NCBI GenBank assembly: GCA_017395545.1
Contig: JAFPUF010000093.1
Coordinates: forward strand, 1 to 54,961
Length of the DNA: 54,961 bases
Origin: Treponema sp.
GTDB lineage: Bacteria > Spirochaetota > Spirochaetia > Treponematales > Treponemataceae
Reading direction: 5' to 3'
The notes below the pieces were generated by a model, which saw only the letters and a program-made list of their open reading frames with translations, ran no database searches and had not been told where the DNA came from. The position numbers and the translations under genes are program-made. How positions within the stretch are numbered: position 1 is the stretch's first letter; every line of letters begins with the position of its first letter. Of the stretch, positions 25,131-33,212 are shown piece after piece.

Positions 25131-27590
25131 ATGGAAATTAACAGAAGGTTTTCCCATGAAGTGCGCGAAGCGATGCGGCGTGAGATTGAGAATGCGGGCG
25201 GAAATGAGGTCTTTTTTACGGGAATAATCGATGCGGACGGAAAAATCATTTCCGTAAATGTCGGTTCCCGGGGAAATTCAGACTCAGTTCCTGTTAATTT
25301 CTCTGAATCCCGCACGGCTTCTGTTTTGATTCACAATCACCCCGGCGGAAATCTTCATCCTTCTGACGCAGATTTAATAGTCGCAAGTGATGCCAGCGAA
25401 AAAGCACAGGGCTTTTACATCGTAAATAATGATGTGAGCGAAGTTTATGTCGTTATGGAGCCGATAAAGCCCGTCATTACAAAAAAACTCGACTGTGAAG
25501 AAACTTCCGTATACCTTTCAAAAAACGGAACTCTTGCTAAAATTTCGCCTGATTTTGAGGAGCGTCCAAGTCAGATTGAACTTGTAAAAGAAATTTCCAG
25601 GGCGTTTAATGACGACGCAATCGGGGTTTTTGAGGCAGGAACTGGTGTCGGAAAGTCGTTCGCCTATCTTGTTCCTTCCATGTTGTGGGCAGCTCAGAAT
25701 AAGGAGCGGGTCGTAATCTCAACAGGAACAATAAACCTTCAGCAGCAGCTCTCAGAAAAAGACATTCCTCTCGCAGAAAAAATCATCGGAAAGAAAATAA
25801 AGGCCGTTCTTGTTAAAGGAAGGCAGAATTATGTCTGTCTGCGTCGTCTTAGTGAGGTCGGTACGGAGCGCGACTTATTCAGTGACGAGACAGAAATCTT
25901 TGACAAAATCAATGACTGGGCAAAAACAAGCGCAACGGGAAGCAAAAGCGATTTGAGCTTTATGCCGCCGGAAAATCTCTGGCAGAGGGTCAATTCCGAG
26001 GCCGACGCATGCATGGGAATGAGATGCAAGTTCCGTGAAAAATGCTTCGTTATGCGTGTTCGGAAAGAGGCGGCTGACGCAAATATTCTTGTGGTGAACC
26101 ATCATCTTCTGTTTGCGGACATTGAATCGAGGATGAACGGGGCGGGGTACGATGATACGGCTGTCCTTCCTCCGTACAAACGAATTATTTTTGATGAGGC
26201 TCACGGAATCGAGGATGCGGCAACAAGTTTCTTCTCAAATGCCATAAACCGCTTCAGGATTTTAAAGCAGCTGAATCTCCTGTACCGTCAGAGAAAGGCG
26301 AGCTCAACGGGCTATGTTTATACTCTCTCAGCACTTTCCAGAATCGAAGATAAGAGCGACCTTGTCAAGAATGAGATTGAGGCCACAAAAAATGCAGTTT
26401 CTCATCTTGAGGAAGAGGCGAGTTTTATTCTCGGAAACGAATTCAATATCCGCCTTTTTGAAGGGACGGCTCCAAGATTTTCTTCTGTGATTAGTGCAGT
26501 CTCCCTTCTCCAGAAACATCTCGCTACGGTCACAGGTCTTACCCGGGAGATTATCGAAGGAATCGACGAGGACGATCTTGATAATTCGGTGATTTATGAA
26601 GCAAAGGCTGTTTTGCGCCGTCTTGATGATATGGTCGCCACCTGCCAGAATTTTTTCTCGTGGGAAGAGCACCCGGAAAGCGTTTTCTGGATTCAGGCGA
26701 AAAGACTGCCTCCTGCGATGGCAAAGAGCGTGGAGAATCCTTTTTTCTATGAATTTGTTCAGACCCCGCTTGACATAGCACCAATGATGAATAAGGGAGT
26801 TTATGAGCCGCTAAAAACTGTAGTCTGTACTTCAGCGACAATCTCAATCAGCAGAAGCTTTGATTTCTGGAAAAAGCGGGTAGGAATCAGTTTCGTTGAG
26901 AAAGAGCGTGTGAAATCTGGTGAATTCGCTTCTCCTTTCCCTTATGAGAAGAATATGTTTTTCGCAGTTCCGAGTGACGCTCCGTTCCCGGATAACGAAA
27001 ATTTCCAGTCATTTATCGAAAATTCTATAGTCTCACTGATTCAGGCTGCCGGTGGAAAGACTCTCGTGCTTTTTACGGCCTATGATTCCCTTCGTCATGC
27101 CTGCGACACAGCCCGCACTAGGCTTCGTCTTTCTGGAATTACTGTCCTTCGGCAGGGAGAGGATGACCGATTCCGTCTTTTGTCCCAGTTCAAGGAAGAT
27201 GTCTCAAGCGTTCTTTTTGCGACGGATTCTTTCTGGGAAGGAGTCGATGTTCCCGGTGAGTCTCTTTCGCTTGTGATTATCGTAAAAATGCCTTTCGGAG
27301 TTCCGAGTGACCCGGTTTTTGCGGCAAGAAGCGAGCAGATTGCGAAAAAGGGCGGTTTCCCGTTCATGGAACTGAGTGTTCCTCAGGCTGTCATAAAATT
27401 CCGGCAGGGATTCGGCCGGTTGATCCGCCGCGGGGATGATACAGGTGCCGTCGTAGCCCTTGACCGGCGTATAATTGAAAAATCTTACGGAAGAATGTTC
27501 ACACAGAGCGTTCCTAAATGCGAGATTGTGTATAAGCCTCTTAAAGATATTATTGAAAGGGTCGGGATGAGACTTGACTCACCCTCCTGA
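25131..27590 (+). CDS. DinG/XPD-type Fe-S helicase with an N-terminal RadC-like JAMM domain
   Basis: An 819-residue fusion. Residues about 1-125 form a RadC-type JAMM/MPN domain: Glu26, then His68-Asn-His70 and Asp81 give an exact HxH-x10-D zinc motif (HNHPGGNLHPSDAD). From about 140 on it is a superfamily 2 helicase of the DinG/XPD group: Q-motif-like RPSQIELVKEIS, Walker A EAGTGVGKSF (about 168), four Fe-S cysteines (one near 235 in YVCLRRL, three in CMGMRCKFREKC, about 293-304), DEAH (about 353) and motif VI QGFGRLIRRGDDTG near 760. Likely role: unwinding of forked or R-loop-containing DNA in repair. DinG in some bacteria has an N-terminal exonuclease; here a JAMM domain takes that place. 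There is no ribosome-binding site; TAAAAT 7 nt upstream suggests a leaderless mRNA. Confidence 0.88.
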   Translation: MEINRRFSHEVREAMRREIENAGGNEVFFTGIIDADGKIISVNVGSRGNSDSVPVNFSESRTASVLIHNHPGGNLHPSDADLIVASDASEKAQGFYIVNNDVSEVYVVMEPIKPVITKKLDCEETSVYLSKNGTLAKISPDFEERPSQIELVKEISRAFNDDAIGVFEAGTGVGKSFAYLVPSMLWAAQNKERVVISTGTINLQQQLSEKDIPLAEKIIGKKIKAVLVKGRQNYVCLRRLSEVGTERDLFSDETEIFDKINDWAKTSATGSKSDLSFMPPENLWQRVNSEADACMGMRCKFREKCFVMRVRKEAADANILVVNHHLLFADIESRMNGAGYDDTAVLPPYKRIIFDEAHGIEDAATSFFSNAINRFRILKQLNLLYRQRKASSTGYVYTLSALSRIEDKSDLVKNEIEATKNAVSHLEEEASFILGNEFNIRLFEGTAPRFSSVISAVSLLQKHLATVTGLTREIIEGIDEDDLDNSVIYEAKAVLRRLDDMVATCQNFFSWEEHPESVFWIQAKRLPPAMAKSVENPFFYEFVQTPLDIAPMMNKGVYEPLKTVVCTSATISISRSFDFWKKRVGISFVEKERVKSGEFASPFPYEKNMFFAVPSDAPFPDNENFQSFIENSIVSLIQAAGGKTLVLFTAYDSLRHACDTARTRLRLSGITVLRQGEDDRFRLLSQFKEDVSSVLFATDSFWEGVDVPGESLSLVIIVKMPFGVPSDPVFAARSEQIAKKGGFPFMELSVPQAVIKFRQGFGRLIRRGDDTGAVVALDRRIIEKSYGRMFTQSVPKCEIVYKPLKDIIERVGMRLDSPS

Positions 27591-27603
27591 AATTTGATAT
27601 ATT
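27574..27603 (+). promoter_or_regulatory. Promoter of the rpsF-ssb-rpsR-rplI operon
   Basis: TTGACT (27574-27579), 18 bp, TATATT (27598-27603) with a TGA extension. The -35 lies inside the end of the helicase gene. Transcription would begin near 27610, leaving a leader of about 55 nt. Confidence 0.6.
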
Positions 27604-27614
27604 ATTCGCCAACC

Positions 27615-27653
27615 CCTTGAATCTGCGTATGCGGATTCCAAATGACCATAAGG
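27615..27653 (+). promoter_or_regulatory. rpsF leader hairpin that can cover the ribosome-binding site
   Basis: GAATCTGC (27619-27626) pairs with GCGGATTC (27631-27638) around a GTAT loop. The flanking CCTT (27615-27618) can pair with AAGG (27650-27653), part of the AAGGAG ribosome-binding site. The layout suits translational control of the operon. S6-S18 autoregulation is known in other bacteria, but I do not see its usual CCG bulge, so this is tentative. Confidence 0.4.
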
Positions 27654-27664
27654 AGAACATACAC

Positions 27665-27958
27665 ATGAAAAAGTATGAACTTATGACTATCTATCCTGTC
27701 GAGGATGATAAGTTCAAAGACGGCTCAGACAAAGTAAAAGCCGTTCTCGCACAGTTCGGTGCAACAGTCGAAAAAGAAGAGTCTTACGGAGACCGTGACC
27801 TCGCTTACGAAATCAACAAAACAAAACGCGGCCGCTTCGTTCTTTTCACAGTCAAAGCAAATCCTGCAAAAATTTCTGAAATCAACACTCAGTTCAGATT
27901 GAACGCTAATTTGCTTAAATCACTTTTCGTCAGAATCGACGAAAAACAGGCAAAATAG
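27665..27958 (+). CDS. rpsF: Ribosomal protein S6
   Basis: A 97-residue small-subunit protein that pairs with S18 on the platform of the 30S subunit. It begins MKKYELMTIYPVEDDK and carries the family's RDLAYEINKTKRGRFVLFTV strand. The length is at the family norm. The ATG at 27665 has AAGGAG upstream; an upstream in-frame TTG at 27617 would sit in the leader hairpin and is rejected. It is the first gene of rpsF-ssb-rpsR-rplI, with dnaB after a terminator, an order also known from Treponema pallidum. Confidence 0.95.
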   Translation: MKKYELMTIYPVEDDKFKDGSDKVKAVLAQFGATVEKEESYGDRDLAYEINKTKRGRFVLFTVKANPAKISEINTQFRLNANLLKSLFVRIDEKQAK

Positions 27959-28007
27959 AGGTCTTTCGGCCACTTTTCATTATCTGTAAATAATTCCGGA
28001 GGTAAAA

Positions 28008-28526
28008 ATGACTGACATCAACAGCGTTACAATCGTAGGACGGCTTACCCGTGACTTAAACGGCAGTGATCAGCGTGAATATGCGTTCACTCCAAACGGA
28101 CAGGCTCGTGCAAACATCAGCATTGCTGTCAATCGCAGCCGGAAACAGGGTGATCAGTGGGTAGAGGAACCGCATTATTTTGACGTCACAATCTGGGGAA
28201 AGTCAGCGGAAAACCTTCTTCCTTATCTTAAAAAGGGAACAAGAGTAGGTGTCGAAGGATACTTAAAACAGGACCGCTGGCAGGACAAAACTACAGGTCA
28301 GACCCGAAGCAGGGTCACAATCGTTGCGAATAATATCCAGCTTTTGGGTGGAAATACCGGAAATAACGGCGCTCAGGCCGCAGGGGGGTACACTCCGAGA
28401 TTCCAGCCTCAGCAGCAGAATTCATTCGCACCGGCTCCAAGTCAGGATTTTCCTCCTTACGAAGAGCAGAGTTTTGGCGGACCAGGACCTAATGACGGCG
28501 GATTCCCTGAAGACATTCCATTTTAA
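28008..28526 (+). CDS. ssb: Single-stranded DNA-binding protein
   Basis: A 172-residue SSB. The OB fold covers about 1-110 (VTIVGRLTRDLNG, VEEPHYFDVTIWGKSAENLLPY, LKKGTRVGVEGYLKQDRWQD). A Gly/Gln/Pro-rich linker follows, and the tail ends PEDIPF, the conserved acidic tip that recruits replication and repair partners. GGAGG lies 6-7 nt upstream of the ATG. It lies between rpsF and rpsR, as in many bacteria. Confidence 0.95.
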   Translation: MTDINSVTIVGRLTRDLNGSDQREYAFTPNGQARANISIAVNRSRKQGDQWVEEPHYFDVTIWGKSAENLLPYLKKGTRVGVEGYLKQDRWQDKTTGQTRSRVTIVANNIQLLGGNTGNNGAQAAGGYTPRFQPQQQNSFAPAPSQDFPPYEEQSFGGPGPNDGGFPEDIPF

Positions 28527-28563
28527 TTCTGATTTTTTATCAGACAAATATTAGGAGAACAAT

Positions 28564-28869
28564 ATGTCAGACGAAGTTAAGAACGAAGTCGAAGTAAAAG
28601 ATACAAATGTTGCGACAGAGGGTCGTGACGGTGAGGACAAATCTCGAGGAAAAGGTAAATTCTTCACTCGAAAAAAGGTTTGCCGTTTCTGCACAAACAA
28701 AGCTAAAATCGATTACAAAGATCCAGATGGTCTTAAACGCTTCACTACAGAGCGCGGTAAGATTCTTCCACGCCGAATCACAGGCACTTGCGCTAAACAT
28801 CAGCGTGAGCTCACTGTTGCTATCAAACGTGCACGCAACATCTGCTTGTTGCCATTCGTAACGGAGTAA
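28564..28869 (+). CDS. rpsR: Ribosomal protein S18
   Basis: A 101-residue S18, the partner of S6. The core begins near residue 33 ([20 protein letters not shown]) and includes [20 protein letters not shown] and [16 protein letters not shown] plus Cys and His in GTCAKHQ form a zinc-ribbon-type set, the C+ form of S18. About 30 extra N-terminal residues are acidic and polar ([20 protein letters not shown]), unlike the usual basic start. AGGAG lies 8 nt before the ATG. Confidence 0.94.
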   Translation: MSDEVKNEVEVKDTNVATEGRDGEDKSRGKGKFFTRKKVCRFCTNKAKIDYKDPDGLKRFTTERGKILPRRITGTCAKHQRELTVAIKRARNICLLPFVTE

Positions 28870-28883
28870 GGGAGGGCATAGAA

Positions 28884-29432
28884 ATGAAAGTTATTCTTTA
28901 TACAGATGTAAAACACCTTGGTGAAATGGGCGATGTTAAGAATGTTGCTAACGGCTATGCACGCAACTTCCTTTTCCCGCATATGTACGCTGTTCCGTAC
29001 AATGACCAGACAGTTGCTTACTTCGAGTCTCGCAAAGAGGAAATCGAAGCTCGCAAAGAGCAGAAACGAAAAGATGCAGCAAGCACAAAAGACAAGCTTG
29101 AAGCTCTCACAATCGAGCTCAAAATGCCTGCAGCTGCAAACGGAAAACTCTTCGGTTCTGTTTCTTCACTCACTGTTTCTGAATACCTTATTAAAAATGG
29201 TTTCGATATCGAGCGTAAACGCATTGAGATTCCTGGAAACACAATCAAATCAGTCGGTAACTACCACTGTACAATCCATCTTTATGAGTCTGCAAATGCT
29301 GAGGTAAAAATCTCTGTCATCGCTCAGGAAGATGAGTCTGCTAAAAAGGCAGAGCCAAAAAAAGCTAAGAAAGAAGAAGCTGCTCCTCAGGAGTCAGCTG
29401 AAGCTCCTGCTGAAGAAGCAAAAGCAGAGTAA
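28884..29432 (+). CDS. rplI: Ribosomal protein L9 with a charged C-terminal tail
   Basis: A 182-residue L9. The N-terminal rRNA-binding domain is standard (MKVILYTDVKHLGEMGDVKN then VANGYARNFLFPHMYA), followed by the long connecting helix and C-terminal domain (GKLFGSVSSLTVSEYLIKNG). About 35 residues beyond the usual length of 148 form a Lys/Ala/Glu-rich tail (KKAEPKKAKKEEAAPQESAE onward). GGGAGG lies before the start and only 14 nt separate it from rpsR. Confidence 0.94.
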   Translation: MKVILYTDVKHLGEMGDVKNVANGYARNFLFPHMYAVPYNDQTVAYFESRKEEIEARKEQKRKDAASTKDKLEALTIELKMPAAANGKLFGSVSSLTVSEYLIKNGFDIERKRIEIPGNTIKSVGNYHCTIHLYESANAEVKISVIAQEDESAKKAEPKKAKKEEAAPQESAEAPAEEAKAE

Positions 29433-29451
29433 AAATATACTGGCTTAAAAT

Positions 29452-29482
29452 AAAAGGCTGTCTTTTCAGGCAGCCTTTTTTT
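29452..29482 (+). terminator. Intrinsic terminator after rplI
   Basis: AAAAGGCTG pairs with CAGCCTTTT around a loop of about 10 nt and is followed by T residues. It separates the ribosomal operon from dnaB and covers the upstream TTG at 29481, which argues against that codon as the dnaB start. Confidence 0.85.
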
Positions 29483-29510
29483 GTCTATAATTCAAATAAT
29501 CGAGGAAAAT

Positions 29511-30845
29511 ATGGATTCTATTTTGAAAGATACAGTTCCGCCGCATAATAATGATGCGGAAATGGCTACTCTCGGCGCAATGCTTTTGAACTGGGGCTCA
29601 GTCAGTCAGATTGCCACCCTCCTGCGTGCCGAGCATTTCTACAATCAGCAGAATCAGGTTATTTTCCATGCGATGATGCGGCTTTTCTCAAAAGGTGAGA
29701 CTTGTGATACTCTTGCCCTTGTTGAGGAACTTTCAAAAAACGGCGAACTTGAAAAATCCGGGGGAGCGGTTTATATAGCATCCCTTACAGATGTTGTTCC
29801 GACAGCCGCAAATATCGAATATTATGCAAAAATAGTCTTTGAAAGGGCAACCCGCCGCAGTCTTATCGATGTCTCGCAGGAAATCAAGGCATCCGCATTT
29901 GATGAGACACGAGATTCAAAACTTATCCTTGAAGAAGCCGAGAAAAAAATCTTTGATCTTGCTGACAACGAGCAGACTACTGTAGTTCACTCAATGGGTG
30001 AAATCGTTCCGCTTACTGTCGATATGATTGAAAAAAACTACAAGAGCAAGAACACTTTTACGGGAGTTCCTTCAGGCTTTACGAAACTCGACACAATGAC
30101 AAGCGGTTTTCAGAAAGCAGAGCTTATTATTATCGGAGCACGCCCTTCAATGGGAAAAACAGCGCTTGCTCTGAATATGATGGAACATATCGCCGTAACA
30201 AAGAAAATTCCGTGCGGTTTCTTCTCTTTGGAAATGTCTCATGCTCAGATTGGTCAGCGACTTTTGTCTCAGAATGCACGAATTCCGGGAACAAAACTCA
30301 GAACCGGCATGCTAAAACTTGATGATTTTCAGAAGATTAACGATGCTGCAGGAAGATGTTATGATGCCCCGCTTTATATCGTAGATACGCCTAATATGCA
30401 GCTTATCGACCTTCGTGCAATGGCACGACGCATGAGGGCAAATTATGGTGTCGAGGTCATTTTTATCGACTATATCGGTCTTATTGCAACAGAAAATTCC
30501 CAGGCTCCGGTATATGAGCAGGTAAGCGAGATTTCCAAATCCCTGAAATCACTTGCGCGCGAACTTAATATTCCGATTGTGGCTCTTTGCCAGGTTTCCC
30601 GTGATGCAGAAGGTAATGAACCGAGTTTGAACCAGCTGCGAGGTTCAGGCTCAATCGAACAGGATGCCGATGTCGTTATGTTCATTCACCGTGAACGCAA
30701 AAAGCAGGAGGACGGAGAGGCAGAGCCTGTTCAGGACGCAAAAATCATTGTTGCAAAACAGCGAAACGGTCCGATCGGCGATGTCCCGCTTTTGTTCCTT
30801 AACTCAATCACCCGCTTTGAGAATAAAACCGGCGAAGAAGAATAA
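29511..30845 (+). CDS. dnaB: Replicative DNA helicase DnaB
   Basis: A 444-residue hexameric 5'-3' helicase that drives the replication fork. The N-terminal domain begins VPPHNNDAEMATLGAML. The RecA-like domain has Walker A GARPSMGKTAL, the FFSLEMSHAQIGQRLLSQ block, Walker B VIFIDYIGLI, and the late RGSGSIEQDADVVMFIHRE motif with arginine finger, followed by AKQRNGPIGDVPLLF. No intein. I start at the ATG at 29511 because GAGGAAAAT precedes it and the upstream TTG sits in a terminator. A short, weak AAACAA/TTGTTT hairpin with T residues at 30850-30868 may end the transcript before the convergent gene. Confidence 0.95.
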   Translation: MDSILKDTVPPHNNDAEMATLGAMLLNWGSVSQIATLLRAEHFYNQQNQVIFHAMMRLFSKGETCDTLALVEELSKNGELEKSGGAVYIASLTDVVPTAANIEYYAKIVFERATRRSLIDVSQEIKASAFDETRDSKLILEEAEKKIFDLADNEQTTVVHSMGEIVPLTVDMIEKNYKSKNTFTGVPSGFTKLDTMTSGFQKAELIIIGARPSMGKTALALNMMEHIAVTKKIPCGFFSLEMSHAQIGQRLLSQNARIPGTKLRTGMLKLDDFQKINDAAGRCYDAPLYIVDTPNMQLIDLRAMARRMRANYGVEVIFIDYIGLIATENSQAPVYEQVSEISKSLKSLARELNIPIVALCQVSRDAEGNEPSLNQLRGSGSIEQDADVVMFIHRERKKQEDGEAEPVQDAKIIVAKQRNGPIGDVPLLFLNSITRFENKTGEEE

Positions 30846-30849
30846 CAGG

Positions 30850-30868
30850 AAACAAAAAGATTGTTTTT
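30850..30868 (+). terminator. Weak terminator-like hairpin after dnaB
   Basis: AAACAA / TTGTTT with an AAAGA loop, followed by T residues, in the 24-nt gap between convergent dnaB and the tRNA nucleotidyltransferase gene. The stem is only six A/T-rich pairs. Confidence 0.4.
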
Positions 30869-30869
30869 T

Positions 30870-32270
30870 TTATTGATTTAAATTCCTTGCAACTTCGAGG
30901 AGTTTTTCTTTTTCGTTCATTTCGGGGTCGTCAAGAACGCACTGAAAAAGTTCGTTCAGGATGACTCCGAGTCTTTTTCCCGCAGGAATTCCTGCCTTTA
31001 TAAGATCGTTACCGTTAACCGCTAAATCTTTCAGTGACAGGGCAGTTTCTTTTTCAAGAATTTCTTTAATGCGGTCTTTCAGCATGACAAGCTGTTTTAT
31101 TCCTTCGCTTCCTGGTTCCGGTTTTTTTCTGTATTTTCCGTACATGTCGGCGAGGCGCAGGTCAAAAATGTCTTCGAGATATTCTTTTCCGACTTTTACG
31201 ATAAAGCGGCGGATTGCGGCATCTGACCAGTCTTCCTGAAAATGAAACATGTGATTCTCAACAAGATGAGATACGCTTTCAATTATTGAATTTGGAAATT
31301 TTAAGCGGGTGAGAAGCGGACGGACAATTTCTGAAGAATAAATTTCGTGTCTGTAAAAATGTATGATTTCGAACTGATTGCCGGAACCTTCTGGAATTTC
31401 ACGCTTTTCGACTGTGCGGGCCTTCACTTTGCCGATGTCATGAAAAAGGGCAGAGAGACGGATTGTAAGTTTTTCTTTGGGGGCTCCGTCACAGGCATAG
31501 AGATTGTGGTCAAGAACATCAAAAACATGGAAGCTCCGGGCATCTTTTTGAGAGCAGTTACGGCAGACTGCAAGTTCCGGAATGAAAATCTGTAAAATAC
31601 CGGTGTTTTCCATTGTGTGAAGGGATTCTGAAGGTTCGTTTGTCTTTAAGATTTTTTCGAATTCGTCACGAAAACGCTCAAGTGAAATCGATTTAATTTT
31701 TTCCTGGACTTGAGGCAGTTTTATCGCCTCAAAAGTTTCGTTTTCGATTTCAAAGCCAAGCTGTCCTGAAAAACGGATTGCGCGAATCGGCCGGAGTCCG
31801 TCTTCAAGAAAACGCTCTTTTGCGCTTCCTACTGTTCTAATCGTTTTGTTTTTGATATCTTTACGGCCTTCAAAAGGGTCGATTATTGTTCCGTCTGTAA
31901 GGTTTGCGGCAATTGCATTCATCGTAAAATCACGTCGGGAAAGATCATCTTCGAGTGTCGCGTCAAAACTTACGCTGTCAGGATGTCGTCCGTCACTGTA
32001 GCCTGACTCGCTTCGGAAAGTGGTGGCTTCGATTTCCTTACCCATAAAATGGATTGTTACAGTGCCGTGTTTGATTCCTGTCGGGATTACCTTGTGAAAG
32101 ATTCTGATGATGTCCTCTGGCCTGGCGTTTGTCGTTATATCCCAGTCATTTGCTTCTTTGCCGAGGAGAACATCACGTACAGCTCCTCCGACAAGATAGG
32201 CTTCAAATCCGTTTTTGACAAAAATTTCGTTCAGCTTTGTGAGAATATCAGGAATCTTTATGGATTTCAT
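30870..32270 (-). CDS. CCA-adding-type tRNA nucleotidyltransferase with HD domain
   Basis: A 466-residue class II nucleotidyltransferase that completes or repairs the tRNA CCA end. Head: AYLVGGAVRDVLLGKEANDW followed by DITTNARP, with the WDITT form of the catalytic Asp region typical of CCA enzymes. Then RRDFTMNAIAANLTDGTIID, the ERFLEDGLRPIRAIRFSGQLG block and a C-terminal HD phosphohydrolase domain (ALFHDIGKVKART, about 270-280). This is the second nucleotidyltransferase of its class here; the other (15175-16332) is PcnB-like, so one probably serves tRNA and the other RNA tails. TATAAT lies 6 nt upstream of the ATG at 32270 and there is no ribosome-binding site, so a leaderless transcript is likely. 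A GTG at 32294 is a weaker start. Confidence 0.88.
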   Translation of the reverse strand: MKSIKIPDILTKLNEIFVKNGFEAYLVGGAVRDVLLGKEANDWDITTNARPEDIIRIFHKVIPTGIKHGTVTIHFMGKEIEATTFRSESGYSDGRHPDSVSFDATLEDDLSRRDFTMNAIAANLTDGTIIDPFEGRKDIKNKTIRTVGSAKERFLEDGLRPIRAIRFSGQLGFEIENETFEAIKLPQVQEKIKSISLERFRDEFEKILKTNEPSESLHTMENTGILQIFIPELAVCRNCSQKDARSFHVFDVLDHNLYACDGAPKEKLTIRLSALFHDIGKVKARTVEKREIPEGSGNQFEIIHFYRHEIYSSEIVRPLLTRLKFPNSIIESVSHLVENHMFHFQEDWSDAAIRRFIVKVGKEYLEDIFDLRLADMYGKYRKKPEPGSEGIKQLVMLKDRIKEILEKETALSLKDLAVNGNDLIKAGIPAGKRLGVILNELFQCVLDDPEMNEKEKLLEVARNLNQ

Positions 32271-32295
32271 AATTCTATTATAACGGAAAATCACC

Positions 32296-32709
32296 TTAAA
32301 AATCGATACCTTCTGAAAGCAAATTTATAGTGAGTGAGAAAATCGATATAAAAATACTGGCTGAAAAAATTAGCAGATAGATTATAAAATGAAAAATAAG
32401 CCTGAATTTTTTTTCTTTGAATGTGTAGAAAATGCATTCTGCAATTGCGGTTCCGGAGAAAAAAACGAGGGCGATGGCATTAGAGGTTATTATTTTAAGA
32501 ATCAGGCGTAAATTAGAATCGAGAAAGGACTGCTGGTTTCCTGTCATGAAAAAAATTATTGATGCGGTAAGCGTAAAACTGAGAAAAATTACGGTTCTTC
32601 GGTTAAGCCTCAGAAGCGGTGGCAGCCGGCGTGATTTTTTTTCAGCAGGTTCGAGAGGTTCGAGTTCTTCTATTTCTTCATGTTCCTGAATTTTTAATGA
32701 CGATTTCAT
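32296..32709 (-). CDS. Small membrane protein, function unknown
   Basis: A 137-residue protein with a charged N-terminal 35 residues (EHEEIEELEPLEPAEKKSRR) and three likely membrane helices (about 40-57, 68-90, 103-130). I do not recognise a family. It ends 26 nt before the start of the nucleotidyltransferase gene on the same strand. A CATAAT hexamer lies 6 nt before the ATG and no Shine-Dalgarno sequence is present, so it may be leaderless. The high membrane content and normal codon use argue that it is a real gene. Confidence 0.55.
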   Translation of the reverse strand: MKSSLKIQEHEEIEELEPLEPAEKKSRRLPPLLRLNRRTVIFLSFTLTASIIFFMTGNQQSFLDSNLRLILKIITSNAIALVFFSGTAIAECIFYTFKEKKFRLIFHFIIYLLIFSASIFISIFSLTINLLSEGIDF

Positions 32710-32830
32710 TGTTGAATTATGTCAAAATCTTAGTTATAATGAGCCTCTCTGAAAATTTTCGTTTTAGAGATATAAATATTTTACTCTTTTTAAATTTCAT
32801 TTTCAATAATAAAACAATCTGGAGAAATAA

Positions 32831-33208
32831 ATGGCACGGAGACTTTTTGCAATTCGCGGAGCAACTGGAGCAGAGAATAACGCCGCTTCAATCAAAAATA
32901 ATGTCTGTGAAATGTGTCTTCTTCTTTTTAAGAAAAATAATCTTTCACCGCAGGATTTTGTCTCAATTCAGTTTACGATAACGGACGATTTAGATCAGAT
33001 GAATCCTGCGGCAGCAATTCGTAAGGGGCAGAATGAATTTGACGTGTCTCAGATTCCTTTATTTTGCTCTCAGGAACCAAAAATTGCCGGTTCGCCGGAA
33101 AAAATGATTCGCGTCATGATTACAGTTTATATGGACGAAAATGCAGTTCCTTCTCCTGTTTACATAAATGGTGGAGAAAAACTTCGCCCTGATTTTGCAA
33201 ATAAATAA
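32831..33208 (+). CDS. aroH: Chorismate mutase, AroH type
   Basis: A 125-residue monofunctional chorismate mutase that converts chorismate to prephenate for phenylalanine and tyrosine synthesis. The Bacillus subtilis AroH active-site residues have clear counterparts: Arg9 (AIRGATGAEN), Glu82 (CSQEPKIAG), Arg94 (IRVMITVY), Tyr111 (PVYINGGEKL) and Arg119 (LRPDF). The trimeric AroH fold is distinct from the helical AroQ type. CTGGAGAAATAA precedes the ATG. It ends 4 nt before the mfd start, so the two may be cotranscribed although their roles are unrelated. Confidence 0.9.
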   Translation: MARRLFAIRGATGAENNAASIKNNVCEMCLLLFKKNNLSPQDFVSIQFTITDDLDQMNPAAAIRKGQNEFDVSQIPLFCSQEPKIAGSPEKMIRVMITVYMDENAVPSPVYINGGEKLRPDFANK

Positions 33209-33212
33209 TCAT

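Noticed and set aside
29481..29510. TTG start for DnaB at 29481
   Set aside because: It lies in the T run of the rplI terminator; the ATG at 29511 has a good GAGG site.
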